Source: Tritrichomonas musculus (taxonomy: Eukaryota; Parabasalia; Tritrichomonadida; Tritrichomonadidae). Taken from it: 64,000 nucleotides of DNA. Positions 51,739 to 61,656 of this stretch are shown here, in pieces. Location: contig JAPFFF010000009.1 of NCBI GenBank assembly GCA_039105265.1, positions 4,650,001 to 4,714,000 on the forward strand, written 5' to 3'. Position 1 is the stretch's first letter; the number at the start of each line of letters is the position of its first letter. Position numbers and translations under genes: made by a program. The notes beneath the pieces are model-generated. The model had not been told where the DNA came from. It saw nothing but the letters and a program-made list of their open reading frames with translations, and did not search any database.

Positions 51739-51924
51739 TTAATGAATGAAACGCTGGACCAAGTTAAGGACAAGCGCAGTTAAAATAAGTCCACCTGTAA
51801 TATAAAGAGATCCTTCAGGGGTGCACTGAATTCCGATCTGAGATTTAGCATGCTTTCCCATTTTGAACGAGCCACCACCAGCAGCTGAAACTGCAACTTT
51901 CTGCTCAGTAACACCTTTTCCCAT
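51739..51924 (-). CDS. Small tail-anchored membrane protein, possibly Sec61-beta-like
   Basis: 61 aa. A soluble N-terminus with Ala/Gly/Lys (VSAAGGGSFKMGKHAK) is followed by one C-terminal membrane span (about 41-58, ITGGLILTALVLNLV) and a short tail. Size, topology and the N-terminal style fit Sec61-beta/Sbh of the ER translocon, but the typical YTDxxPGLKVGP motif before the span is not evident, so another tail-anchored protein is possible. AAACGTC at 51982-51988, about 60 bp upstream, supports a real gene. Confidence 0.6.
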   Translation of the reverse strand: MGKGVTEQKVAVSAAGGGSFKMGKHAKSQIGIQCTPEGSLYITGGLILTALVLNLVQRFIH

Positions 51925-52498
51925 TTTTTAGTTTTTAAATTATTGTGGCCAAACAGTTACAATTAAATTTTAAATTGAAATAAACGTCTTCCTTCAAAAT
52001 TTTCAATTACATTCAATTTTATGGCTTATGGATCTATTTGGATTTGTTGCTATTGTTTATCTGAATTTATCAAACTCTAAATATTATCAAAGCATATTCT
52101 GTTTTGTTTCTGACAATATTAACATTTTAAAGCTTTTAAACTATTTTTTAAGTCAAAAATCTAATTATTTTTTTATCATAAAGATTTAAATCTTAATAAA
52201 ACTCTAGCAAATTAGCCTCCAAAAAACGATGAGATAAGATAACCAATCAACATTTTTTAAATTTATTCGAAATTATCTAAATTAGATAATCTAATTTATT
52301 AATAATTAATAATTAGAAAAAAAGGCAAAATGTACTATTTTCTCATAACGTCAAGAATGAAAATGATTGAAGAAAAAAACCACAAGTTGCTATAAACTGC
52401 ATAGAACGTTAACTGATTAATAAAAAATTTTTTTATCAAAAAGTTATTAAAATTTAATTATAATCTACATTGATATTTCAATTATATATAATACCCAA
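51925..52498. other. Intergenic region, divergent genes
   Basis: 574 bp that must hold two divergent promoters. AAACGTC lies at 51982-51988, followed by CTTCCTTCAAAATTTTCAA. The rest is A+T rich with no clear site. Confidence 0.45.
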
Positions 52499-53824
52499 AT
52501 GCCACAAATTAACAATCTTAACATGCAAACGATATATTCTAATCAGAGAAAATCAACAGATTTAATATACAAAAAAGATCCCAAAAATCCGAATTTATCT
52601 TTATTAAGTTGCTCAATCCTTTTATTAAATTCATGCTTTGGCATAGAACAATTCTTTTTTGATGGAATGTACCAGAATGGTTTTATTCTTCAGTTGTTTT
52701 TTCTACTTTTTGCTTTTGCTATTAATATTATTTCTTTTATTCTTTTGACAAAGTGCTGGATTTATGGCCAATCATTTTCATTCATGACTCTATGGGAAAA
52801 TTCTATTAGTAGTTATTTTTCATGGATACCAAATTTATGTATTGTATTATGTTATTATCAATATACATTTAGCTATTATACAAATGCCGTGATAGTAATT
52901 CAAGATATAGTATATTATTTTTCAGATTTCAACGACCCATCACCTTCTATTTTAGCTAACCAATTTTTTATTGTTTATGTTTTTATTGCTATACCAAGCC
53001 TTTTTATTTGCTGCGCTAAAGAAGTTCACAATTTCCTCATTTTGTCATGGATCAAATTGTTTTGTCTTATCTCAATTATAGGTATTCATATTTATAATTT
53101 CGTTGGAGTTATAAAAGAACCTGAATTTTCAATTAGTGAAAATTTGCAAATTCCAGTAAGTGGAGTTTTCGATCGGATTAGCTCAAATTTCATTTATACA
53201 GTCGGCCTTTGCGGCAATCAACCAGTCGTTGAACACATCATCCAAGTCATGAAAAAACCAACGTTAGGAAGAATATCAAATGTTTATATAATTTCAACTG
53301 TAATTGGAATGGCTTTAATTTTATTTATTTCAATATTATCCACTTTAATGTATGGCCGAATGACATATACTGTGTCAATGTTTGATTTTTACGATCAATC
53401 TAAAAAAAGTACAATTGCAGCTAAGATACTATATTTAGGCTTTCTCTTGACAACTCTTTTTTTATGGCAATGGATTGAAGCTAGACATTTCTCTCAAATA
53501 TTCTCTGGCTCATGGGAGCTGTCAAAATGGATGAACGTTTTTTGGGTTCCAAATGTTCTATCTTGTTTTATTATAGTTATTGCGAACGCGGCTGGCACAT
53601 TTTCCCCATATCTTGCCACAATTATTTTTGATATCATTGGTATAGTTAGTATTGTGTCTATTTGCTTGATTTTGTCCCCAATTTTCTTCATAAAATTATT
53701 TGGATTAGATAAATCTAAAAAAATGTGGATCGGCGTATCAATTTTTCTGATTATTCTTGGAATGTTTTATATAGTATTCACTATTTATATTGATTCTAAG
53801 GAAATAGCAAATTCATATTTTTAG
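52499..53824 (+). CDS. AAAP-type amino-acid transporter
   Basis: 441 aa with about eleven membrane spans. The first span region (SLLSCSILLLNSCFGIEQFF) has the small-residue unwound helix typical of the amino acid/auxin permease fold, and IYTVGLCGNQPVVEHIIQVM matches the mid-protein family block. Substrate cannot be told. Large AAAP families in trichomonads supply host-derived amino acids. Plasma membrane or lysosome is likely. Confidence 0.8.
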   Translation: MPQINNLNMQTIYSNQRKSTDLIYKKDPKNPNLSLLSCSILLLNSCFGIEQFFFDGMYQNGFILQLFFLLFAFAINIISFILLTKCWIYGQSFSFMTLWENSISSYFSWIPNLCIVLCYYQYTFSYYTNAVIVIQDIVYYFSDFNDPSPSILANQFFIVYVFIAIPSLFICCAKEVHNFLILSWIKLFCLISIIGIHIYNFVGVIKEPEFSISENLQIPVSGVFDRISSNFIYTVGLCGNQPVVEHIIQVMKKPTLGRISNVYIISTVIGMALILFISILSTLMYGRMTYTVSMFDFYDQSKKSTIAAKILYLGFLLTTLFLWQWIEARHFSQIFSGSWELSKWMNVFWVPNVLSCFIIVIANAAGTFSPYLATIIFDIIGIVSIVSICLILSPIFFIKLFGLDKSKKMWIGVSIFLIILGMFYIVFTIYIDSKEIANSYF

Positions 53825-54224
53825 TTTTCAAAAAAATTGTTTTTAGCAAATATTATTATAAATAAATAAATAATAATTCATTAACCAAGTTCCTTTATCT
53901 TAAATATAAAAACATTTTTGCTTGTTTACTCTTTTAATTCTTATGAATATTTTAAAGATTAAATCTTTTTATTTTTTCATTTTACTCAAGCTTAGCATAT
54001 GCTATTCTTTAAAGATTTAAGGCTTGAAATTAAAAACATTAAGCTATTCTTTTTCAATGATAATTCTTTTTTTTTAAATATATATATAAAATAATGAATA
54101 TTTTATTTTATTTTTAATTAAATTAAGCTATTTACCCATATATTTTTGTGTTTTATGCCTTTTGAATCAAGATATTTTGATTTTTTTGTTTGCAAACTTT
54201 TTGATAAATATTAGTTTTATTCAA
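53825..54224. other. Intergenic region
   Basis: 400 bp, very A+T rich. The frame of the next gene is open through the last 100 bp without an ATG. No gene seen. Confidence 0.4.
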
Positions 54225-55835
54225 ATGAATGCTAATGAAATAAATGAAGTAAAAAAAGATTTCATACATGAAAATATTGATCTTAATGATTATTTAGCTA
54301 GCTTGCCACCTCTTTCCGAAATTGATTTAACAGATGACCTAGAATACAAGCAAACCGAATTCAAACCAACTTTGTTTCGCTATATTCGACTTATGAACAA
54401 AGAACACAGAGATAAAAACGGGGATATAATTGTTCCAGAATTCAGTTATGAAGCAAAGGGGTTTTCTTCTGCTTCATACTCTTTAAAAAATGAAAATTAT
54501 AAAAATTATAGCTCAACATCAAAAGATATAGAAATTCCAACAATACGCCGTCTTCAAAAAACCAAATTGAGCCAGAATTCATATCCTTTCCCAAAATTAG
54601 TTCCAACATATGAAAAGAAAGATATACCAAAAGATAAAACCGAACAAAATATTGATAAAAATTTAGATTCAAAAAAAGAAGAAAAAGATAATAAAAATGT
54701 ATTAAATCTTTCTCAGCGTCGTCATTATGATGTTCAAAATTTTTCGATTATTATTTTATGCCTTCTTATCAACGCGTTTTGCTGTATAATTTATTATACA
54801 AATGAATGGCCAGATATTGTAAATCGATTACCAAACCAAATAACGCTTTCTAAAATTATAATAAATAATTCTTTTGTATTTACCGGTGACAGACTTTACG
54901 TTCAACATAATAATAATTTAAGAAATGCCGATTATCAGATGTTCCTTAAGGATATACATTATGGCGATATAAGCATAGATGCTTCTCATACAGATAGTAG
55001 AGTGAAATGTATTACAACTGTATCTACTGGCCAATCAATAACAATGGGATCTATTAAGTTTACATTATCAGATGATAAAGAAATTGTTGAAATGTCTACT
55101 TCTAAAGATATCAATACCATTACTGTTAATATGAATATTGATAATGTAAGCCTTCTCGATCTTAGCAAAGCAAACTCAATATTTGGAGAAGATAATTTTG
55201 TATACCAATCTGATTCTTTTCCATTTCACGAATTAAATAAGGAAAGTGCGAAAAAAACCTTATTACGACGTAATGCAAAATCTGATCAATTATATCCTCT
55301 TTTTTATGATACCGAGGGCGATGAGATTTTTTATAGCAAGCTTTTTGAAATTAAAGAGAATACTATCTATGGATCAATTTTTGAAAATAGTACACTTTCT
55401 TTACTTCATGTTGATCAACAAATTTCCTTAAAACAAAGACCCAAAATCAATTCAAATTCTAATGAAATTGAAAAAGTTCCAAAATTTTTTATTAAGTTGT
55501 CAATTCCTCTTGCTCAAAAGGTTGAAGCTGCTGATATTGTCCTGAATGATAAGATAGCCTATACTGAAGGAAAAGAAATTAAATTTATATATATTGATAA
55601 TTATGATTTTCATCTTCATCTTGGTAAGCTCTATTTCGATGGAGTAAAATACGGTAAAGTTTTAGATTTCGATCTTCCAAAAATTAATTTAAGACATATA
55701 TATGGAGATAATCGGGAAGAGTTTTCAAAGATCAAACTTAATATAGATTCTAAAGGGTTTCCTGCCATTACTTTAAACGAAGCCACAACCATTAATTGTA
55801 GCCATCCACTTTGTTTATTTGAACAGTGCCCTTAG
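54225..55835 (+). CDS. Single-pass membrane protein, 536 aa, unrecognised
   Basis: I start at the first in-frame ATG (54225). The frame is open upstream and encodes a signal-like hydrophobic stretch (ILIFLFANFLINISF), but only TTG precedes it, so that part is either spacer or a sign that the start was lost. From the chosen start, residues about 1-165 are charged and soluble, about 172-195 is one membrane span (IIILCLLINAFCCIIYY), and about 200-536 is a beta-rich domain with repeated short strands. No family recognised. Possibly type II with the C-terminal domain outside. Confidence 0.65.
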   Translation: MNANEINEVKKDFIHENIDLNDYLASLPPLSEIDLTDDLEYKQTEFKPTLFRYIRLMNKEHRDKNGDIIVPEFSYEAKGFSSASYSLKNENYKNYSSTSKDIEIPTIRRLQKTKLSQNSYPFPKLVPTYEKKDIPKDKTEQNIDKNLDSKKEEKDNKNVLNLSQRRHYDVQNFSIIILCLLINAFCCIIYYTNEWPDIVNRLPNQITLSKIIINNSFVFTGDRLYVQHNNNLRNADYQMFLKDIHYGDISIDASHTDSRVKCITTVSTGQSITMGSIKFTLSDDKEIVEMSTSKDINTITVNMNIDNVSLLDLSKANSIFGEDNFVYQSDSFPFHELNKESAKKTLLRRNAKSDQLYPLFYDTEGDEIFYSKLFEIKENTIYGSIFENSTLSLLHVDQQISLKQRPKINSNSNEIEKVPKFFIKLSIPLAQKVEAADIVLNDKIAYTEGKEIKFIYIDNYDFHLHLGKLYFDGVKYGKVLDFDLPKINLRHIYGDNREEFSKIKLNIDSKGFPAITLNEATTINCSHPLCLFEQCP

Positions 55836-55969
55836 AAAATGTTTTTATTATTATATTATTGTCTATCTACATTTTTTTTATAAATATTTTGATGCGGTCA
55901 TTTTTTTTTTTTTTTTTTTTGAATACTATTGAATAACATAACTTTTTCAAAAAGAACTTTCTTTCAAAA

Positions 55970-55986
55970 ATGCTTCTTCAAAAAAA
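55970..55986 (+). other. Probable original start of the BTB-like gene, cut off by the transposon
   Basis: ATG at 55970 reads M-L-L-Q-K and then meets the left end of the Mutator-like element. An in-frame stop lies 33 bp upstream. Across the element, the A run and the GAAATTTCTATT that follows at 61751 continue the same frame as QKKEISIPI, so this was probably the start of the gene now at 61751-63165. Confidence 0.65.
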
Positions 55987-56181
55987 GGGCGGAATGACAA
56001 ACTATAGAAAAAGTTACACCATTTTTTTCTGAGGAAAATTCGTTATTCTGACTTTTTGAGTTAATTGAGAAGGCATACAAAAAGTTCTAAAATTTTCTTG
56101 TAAAGTTTTGAAAAAGTTCACTAAGATAAAACCATGAAAAAGCGCCATTTTTATAGAACTAAACCAATCAAAGAAACCGAG

Positions 56182-56901
56182 ATGACGACATTGCCGCCCA
56201 TAGCATGATCACGATCAGTAATGCTTAGCAGCTAGCTGGTTGTAACTGCGGCGAGTCGTCATCCGGACAAAGATATCACGATTTCATCCGGAAGATCTGG
56301 AATGACGACATTGCCGCCCATAGCAAGACCACGATCAGCAATGCTTAGCAGCTAGCTGGTTGTAACTGCGGCGAGTCGTCATCCGGACAAAGATATCGCG
56401 ATTTCATCCGGAAGATCTGGAATGACGACATTGCCGCCCATAGCAAGACCACGATCAGTAATGCTTAGCAGCTGGCTGGTTGTAACTGCGGCGAGTCGTC
56501 ATCCGGACAAAGATATCGCGATTTCATCCGGAAGATCTGGAATGACGACATTGCCGCCCATAGCAAGACCACGATCAGTAATGCTTAGCAGCTGGCTGGT
56601 TGTAACTGCGGCGAGTCGTCATCCGGACAAAGATATCGCGATTTCATCCGGAAGATCTGGAATGACGACATTGCCGCCCATAGCAAGACCACGATCAGCA
56701 ATGCTTAGCAGCTAGCTGGTTGTAACTGCGGCGAGTCGTCATCCGGACAAAGATATCGCGATTTCATCCGGAAGATCTGGAATGACGACATTGCCGCCCA
56801 TAGCAAGACCACGATCAGTAATGCTTAGCAGCTGGCTGGTTGTAACTGCGGCGAGTCGTCATCCGGACAAAGATATCGCGATTTCATCCGGAAGATCTGG
56901 A
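56182..56901 (+). repeat. Outer left array, six 120-bp units
   Basis: Units begin ATGACGACATTGCCGCCCAT at 56182, 56302, 56422, 56542, 56662 and 56782, followed by a partial unit near 56902-56935. Units are G+C richer than the surrounding sequence and differ at only a few sites (AGCTAGCTG or AGCTGGCTG; ATCACG or ATCGCG). An open frame across the array is a by-product of the 120-bp period. Confidence 0.92.
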
Positions 56902-57131
56902 ATTGACGACATTGCCGCCCATAGGACGACCACGGTGGCAATAAAAAGATGAAAATAAAACAAACAAAAAACAAACAAAATTGATTATTTAATATTATTA
57001 TTACGATTTTTTAATTTTTTTATTTTGATAAAGCTTATTTAAAATATTCTGAGTCTTCTCAGAAATTTGTTAAATTTTTTTTTTTATAAATATATATAAC
57101 TTTTTGAAAGAATTATGGTCTTTTTATATTT

Positions 57132-57210
57132 ATGGAAGAAGACCAAAATCTTTATTATTCAGCGAAATATCTATCTCATACGCAAAGACCTAATTCTTTA
57201 AAAGATAAAG
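57132..57210 (+). pseudogene. 79-bp duplicate of the transposase gene 5' end (left arm)
   Basis: Identical to the start of the transposase gene (57898-57976, from ATG through GAAGAAGACCAAAATC to AAAGATAAAG), then joins abruptly to the TTCTAAAATTTTC that occurs 98 bp inside the outer end. Confidence 0.9.
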
Positions 57211-57307
57211 TTCTAAAATTTTCTTGTAAAGTTTTGAAAAAGTTCACTAAGATAAAACCATGAAAAAGCGCCATTTTTATAGAACTAAACCAATCAAAGA
57301 AACCGAG

Positions 57308-57667
57308 ATGACGACATTGCCGCCCATAGCATGATCACGATCAGTAATGCTTAGCAGCTAGCTGGTTGTAACTGCGGCGAGTCGTCATCCGGACAAAGAT
57401 ATCACGATTTCATCCGGAAGATCTGGAATGACGACATTGCCGCCCATAGCAAGACCACGATCAGCAATGCTTAGCAGCTAGCTGGTTGTAACTGCGGCGA
57501 GTCGTCATCCGGACAAAGATATCGCGATTTCATCCGGAAGATCTGGAATGACGACATTGCCGCCCATAGCAAGACCACGATCAGCAATGCTTAGCAGCTG
57601 GCTGGTTGTAACTGCGGCGAGTCGTCATCCGGACAAAGATATCGCGATTTCATCCGGAAGATCTGGA
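57308..57667 (+). repeat. Inner left array, three 120-bp units
   Basis: The same unit as the outer array, starting at 57308, 57428 and 57548, with a partial unit after 57668. Preceded by a copy of the outer arm from 56085 onward. Confidence 0.92.
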
Positions 57668-57897
57668 ATTGACGACATTGCCGCCCATAGGACGACCACG
57701 GTGGCAATAAAAAGATGAAAATAAAACAAACAAAAAACAAACAAAATTGATTATTTAATATTATTATTACGATTTTTTAATTTTTTTATTTTGATAAAGC
57801 TTATTTAAAATATTCTGAGTCTTCTCAGAAATTTGTTAAATTTTTTTTTTTATAAATATATATAACTTTTTGAAAGAATTATGGTCTTTTTATATTT

Positions 57898-60240
57898 ATG
57901 GAAGAAGACCAAAATCTTTATTATTCAGCGAAATATCTATCTCATACGCAAAGACCTAATTCTTTAAAAGATAAAGGATTAAGAACATTCATTGAAATTG
58001 TTCCTTTGCATTCTCAGAATTTCAATATCATTTCGCTAATCCTTTTCCTCGATAGCTTAACCAAAGAATTTATATGCAACAACAAAAGAGTTTATAATGA
58101 CATTTTTTCGTTTAGTTGCTGTAATAAATCAAAGATAAATACTGAAATTCAAATATTTAGCATAACTGTCAAAAACGATTTGGAAACCATTAAAGTTCTC
58201 GCTAGAGATCAACTCCTTGAAAACCAAACTATGAAAGTTGTTACTATTGATTTTGAAGAATGTATCATGACGTCGCCATATACTTTGAAAAATAAAGAGT
58301 GTCCTTTTTTGACTCAAGATTTTTGGAATAAACAATGTAAACATAAAAATACAATGCTTTATACTTTTTGTAATTACGTAGCTCGAAAAAATTCTAATTT
58401 TCCAATATTTATAAAATTTGCTTTTCAAAACTTTTTAGATAAAAGAACCTTGCGTAGAAGAGCCGTTAGTTTTCAAGGTTATGATGATTTTTATAAAATT
58501 TTATTGCATTTACCTGGTTTTGTTTATATTGAGATAAGTACTCAAAAAGTTCAGGACGATGGATTTGCATTTAAATTTAATAATGATTTTGCTTTTATTA
58601 AAAATATAATATGGATTATGCCTTGGGCTTTAGAAGTTATAAATTATATGCATTATTTGCAAATTGATGCTTCTTTTTATGCGCTTAAGCCTTACAAATT
58701 TTGTATATACCATTCAATTTATTTCAATTCAAGTTTTCCTTTCGCATTATCAATTGGCCCTAAAGAGAACCGTTTTTTATATAATTTATTATTTGATGGA
58801 TTAAATAAGTTTTGTTTAAATAAAAATGTTTTTGAAAATAAAGTTGTTTTATCAGATTTAGGTTCTCCTATCAAAAAGTTCTGTAAATTACATTCAAATA
58901 TTCAATATTTTTGTCATCGTCATATTATACAAATATTTGGACCTAAATCATCATTAGGCATATGGGTTGCAAGGTTATTGAGATGCAAAACATATTTAAT
59001 ATATAAACAAGAAAAAGAATTTATTTTAGTTGAAATGGACGAATATAAAAAAGATCCAAATTCACCTTTATTTGACGATACCGATCAAGATAATGAAAAA
59101 AAACAAAAATTAAAAGATTTTGAAATTATGTTAAAAGATATAGATGAAGTGGAAAGAATGCCAAATAAAGAAGAAATTAAAAAAAGTGATTATTATATTG
59201 CTAATTGGGCAATATGGATTCGTTCTGACCACCATGTAGCTCGTTGTTCAAATCATTCGGAAGGTTTCCACGGAAATATCAATCAAAAATTGCCAGATTC
59301 CGGAACTCATTCATTTAAAACTGGTTTCACAACAATTGTAAATTATTTATTAAATTATATAAATAATTACTCAGATATTTGTGGAAATTCTTTTCAAAAC
59401 AAACATCAAAAAATGATTCAAAAAGTTATACAAATTCTTAGCAAGAGACCAGATAATTATTTAAAATGTTCAAAAGAAAATTGTGATTGTGGTGAAGATG
59501 ATTTTGTTGAATCAATTTATGGAGTGAAACTTCCTTGCATACATACAATATTAAATAATTTTTGCAAATCAGAAATATTTAATATTGTTAAAAATAGCAA
59601 TGAAATTGATATTCAATATTTATTTGTTCAATCTCTCAAAAAGTTCCCCAATTATAAATTTGAAAAAAATCTTTTTAAATCAAATAGAAAAAATATAGAT
59701 AGAATAATATCAATATACGAAGTTGAAAAGAATAGAAAGTTTGATAAGGAATCATTGAATATATTAGGCTCTTTTATTAATGAGTTTCTTAATTGTTTTA
59801 CATATGTTTTACCAAAATTCCCAAATATTAATCCAAATGATGCCAAATATTCTGGAAATCATTTTGATTTTCGAGCACTTGATGAAAAATTGGTTTTCAG
59901 AAAAAAGAAAGAAGAAAGTAACACAAGTCAAAAGAAAGAAAAATTAAAACTTGAAAATTTATACGACGAAGATGACAATTTTGATTCAATGATAAAAGAC
60001 TGTAATGCTGACATCGAATTAATTAAGAAAAAATACTATGAAACGAAGGCTGAAATTAAAGGAATGTATCCTCAATTATCATATCATGATATCGAAAAAA
60101 TATGTTTTTCTAATTTTGTCCGCTATGTTTTTGAAACTAGATGCGATAATTCAGGTGTCATATATTTTTTATCTAAATTCAAAATAGCAAGTTGGAAAAA
60201 TGCAGATTTAGCTGCAGGTGGTAACAGATTTTTCTCTTAA
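57898..60240 (+). CDS. MULE transposase, 780 aa
   Basis: An intact frame. The DDE core is visible: D257 (LQIDASFYA), D320 (VVLSDLGSPIKKFC) with the zinc-type FCKLH...FCHRH following, and E455 in the NHSEGFHGNIN block, the usual MULE glutamate context. A Cys cluster at about 525-545 (CSKENCDCGEDD ... CIHTI) may be a small zinc site after the core, as in SWIM-type MULE domains. The C-terminus is charged coiled coil. The promoter lies in the A+T-rich part of the inner arm, duplicated four times in the element. Catalyses cut-and-paste transposition in the nucleus. Confidence 0.9.
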   Translation: MEEDQNLYYSAKYLSHTQRPNSLKDKGLRTFIEIVPLHSQNFNIISLILFLDSLTKEFICNNKRVYNDIFSFSCCNKSKINTEIQIFSITVKNDLETIKVLARDQLLENQTMKVVTIDFEECIMTSPYTLKNKECPFLTQDFWNKQCKHKNTMLYTFCNYVARKNSNFPIFIKFAFQNFLDKRTLRRRAVSFQGYDDFYKILLHLPGFVYIEISTQKVQDDGFAFKFNNDFAFIKNIIWIMPWALEVINYMHYLQIDASFYALKPYKFCIYHSIYFNSSFPFALSIGPKENRFLYNLLFDGLNKFCLNKNVFENKVVLSDLGSPIKKFCKLHSNIQYFCHRHIIQIFGPKSSLGIWVARLLRCKTYLIYKQEKEFILVEMDEYKKDPNSPLFDDTDQDNEKKQKLKDFEIMLKDIDEVERMPNKEEIKKSDYYIANWAIWIRSDHHVARCSNHSEGFHGNINQKLPDSGTHSFKTGFTTIVNYLLNYINNYSDICGNSFQNKHQKMIQKVIQILSKRPDNYLKCSKENCDCGEDDFVESIYGVKLPCIHTILNNFCKSEIFNIVKNSNEIDIQYLFVQSLKKFPNYKFEKNLFKSNRKNIDRIISIYEVEKNRKFDKESLNILGSFINEFLNCFTYVLPKFPNINPNDAKYSGNHFDFRALDEKLVFRKKKEESNTSQKKEKLKLENLYDEDDNFDSMIKDCNADIELIKKKYYETKAEIKGMYPQLSYHDIEKICFSNFVRYVFETRCDNSGVIYFLSKFKIASWKNADLAAGGNRFFS

Positions 60241-60772
60241 CAAATTTCTGAGAAGACTCAGAATATTTTAAATAAGCTTTATCAAAAAAAAAAAAAAAAA
60301 AAAAAAAATAAAAATAAAAAATAAAAAATCACAATAATATTAAATAATCAATTTTGTTTGTTTTTTGTTTGTTTTATTTTCATCTTTTTATTGCCACCGT
60401 GGTCGTCCTATGGGCGGCAATATCGTCAATTCCAGATCTTCCGGATGAAATCGCGATATCTTTGTCCGGATGACGACTCGCCGCAGTTACAACCAGCCAG
60501 CTGCTAAGCATTGCTGATCGTGGTCTTGCTATGGGCGGCAATGTCGTCATTCCAGATCTTCCGGATGAAATCGCAATATCTTTGTCCGGATGACGACTCG
60601 CCGCAGTTACAACCAGCTAGCTGCTAAGCATTACTGATCGTGATCATGCTATGGGCGGCAATGTCGTCATCTCGGTTTCTTTGATTGGTTTAGTTCTATA
60701 AAAATGGCGCTTTTTCATGGTTTTATCTTAGTGAACTTTTTCAAAACTTTACAAGAAAATTTTAGAACTTTA
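60241..60772 (-). repeat. Inner right inverted arm with two 120-bp units
   Basis: The inverted counterpart of the inner left arm: an A+T-rich segment, two 120-bp units (60431-60550, 60551-60670), then the segment to the TTCTAAAATTTTC junction. An A run near 60283-60307 replaces a shorter run on the left. There is one unit fewer than on the left. Confidence 0.9.
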
Positions 60773-60845
60773 TCTTTTAAAGAATTAGGTCTTTGCGTAT
60801 GAGATAGATATTTCGCTGAATAATAAAGATTTTGGTCTTCTTCCA
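60773..60845 (-). pseudogene. Inverted duplicate of the transposase 5' end (right arm)
   Basis: Reverse complement of the first codons of the transposase, ending CTTCTTCCAT. It shows the right arm was copied from the left, gene-bearing side, because a right terminus would not otherwise contain the gene's start. Confidence 0.88.
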
Positions 60846-61075
60846 TAAATATAAAAAGACCATAATTCTTTCAAAAAGTTATATATATTTATAAAAAAAA
60901 AAATTTAACAAATTTCTGAGAAGACTCAGAATATTTTAAATAAGCTTTATCAAAATAAAAAAATTAAAAAATCGTAATAATAATATTAAATAATCAATTT
61001 TGTTTGTTTTTTGTTTGTTTTATTTTCATCTTTTTATTGCCACCGTGGTCTTGCTATGGGCGGCAATGTCGTCAT

Positions 61076-61555
61076 TCCAGATCTTCCGGATGAAATCGCG
61101 ATATCTTTGTCCGGATGACGACTCGCCGCAGTTACAACCAGCTAGCTGCTAAGCATTGCTGATCGTGGTCTTGCTATGGGCGGCAATGTCGTCATTCCAG
61201 ATCTTCCGGATGAAATCGCGATATCTTTGTCCGGATGACGACTCGCCGCAGTTACAACCAGCCAGCTGCTAAGCATTACTGATCGTGGTCTTGCTATGGG
61301 CGGCAATGTCGTCATTCCAGATCTTCCGGATGAAATCGCGATATCTTTGTCCGGATGACGACTCGCCGCAGTTACAACCAGCTAGCTGCTAAGCATTGCT
61401 GATCGTGGTCTTGCTATGGGCGGCAATGTCGTCATTCCAGATCTTCCGGATGAAATCGCGATATCTTTGTCCGGATGACGACTCGCCGCAGTTACAACCA
61501 GCTAGCTGCTAAGCATTACTGATCGTGATCATGCTATGGGCGGCAATGTCGTCAT
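61076..61555 (-). repeat. Outer right array, four 120-bp units
   Basis: Units at 61076, 61196, 61316 and 61436, in inverted orientation to the left arrays. The joining partial unit near 61045-61075 is of the TTGCTATGGG type, unlike the CGTCCTATGGG junction on the other three arms. Confidence 0.92.
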
Positions 61556-61656
61556 CTCGGTTTCTTTGATTGGTTTAGTTCTATAAAAATGGCGCTTTTT
61601 CATGGTTTTATCTTAGTGAACTTTTTCAAAACTTTACAAGAAAATTTTAGAACTTT

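Noticed and set aside
56422-56715. 97-codon frame in the 120-bp array
   Set aside because: A by-product of a repeat length divisible by three; it has no unique sequence and sits in the terminal arms of the transposon.
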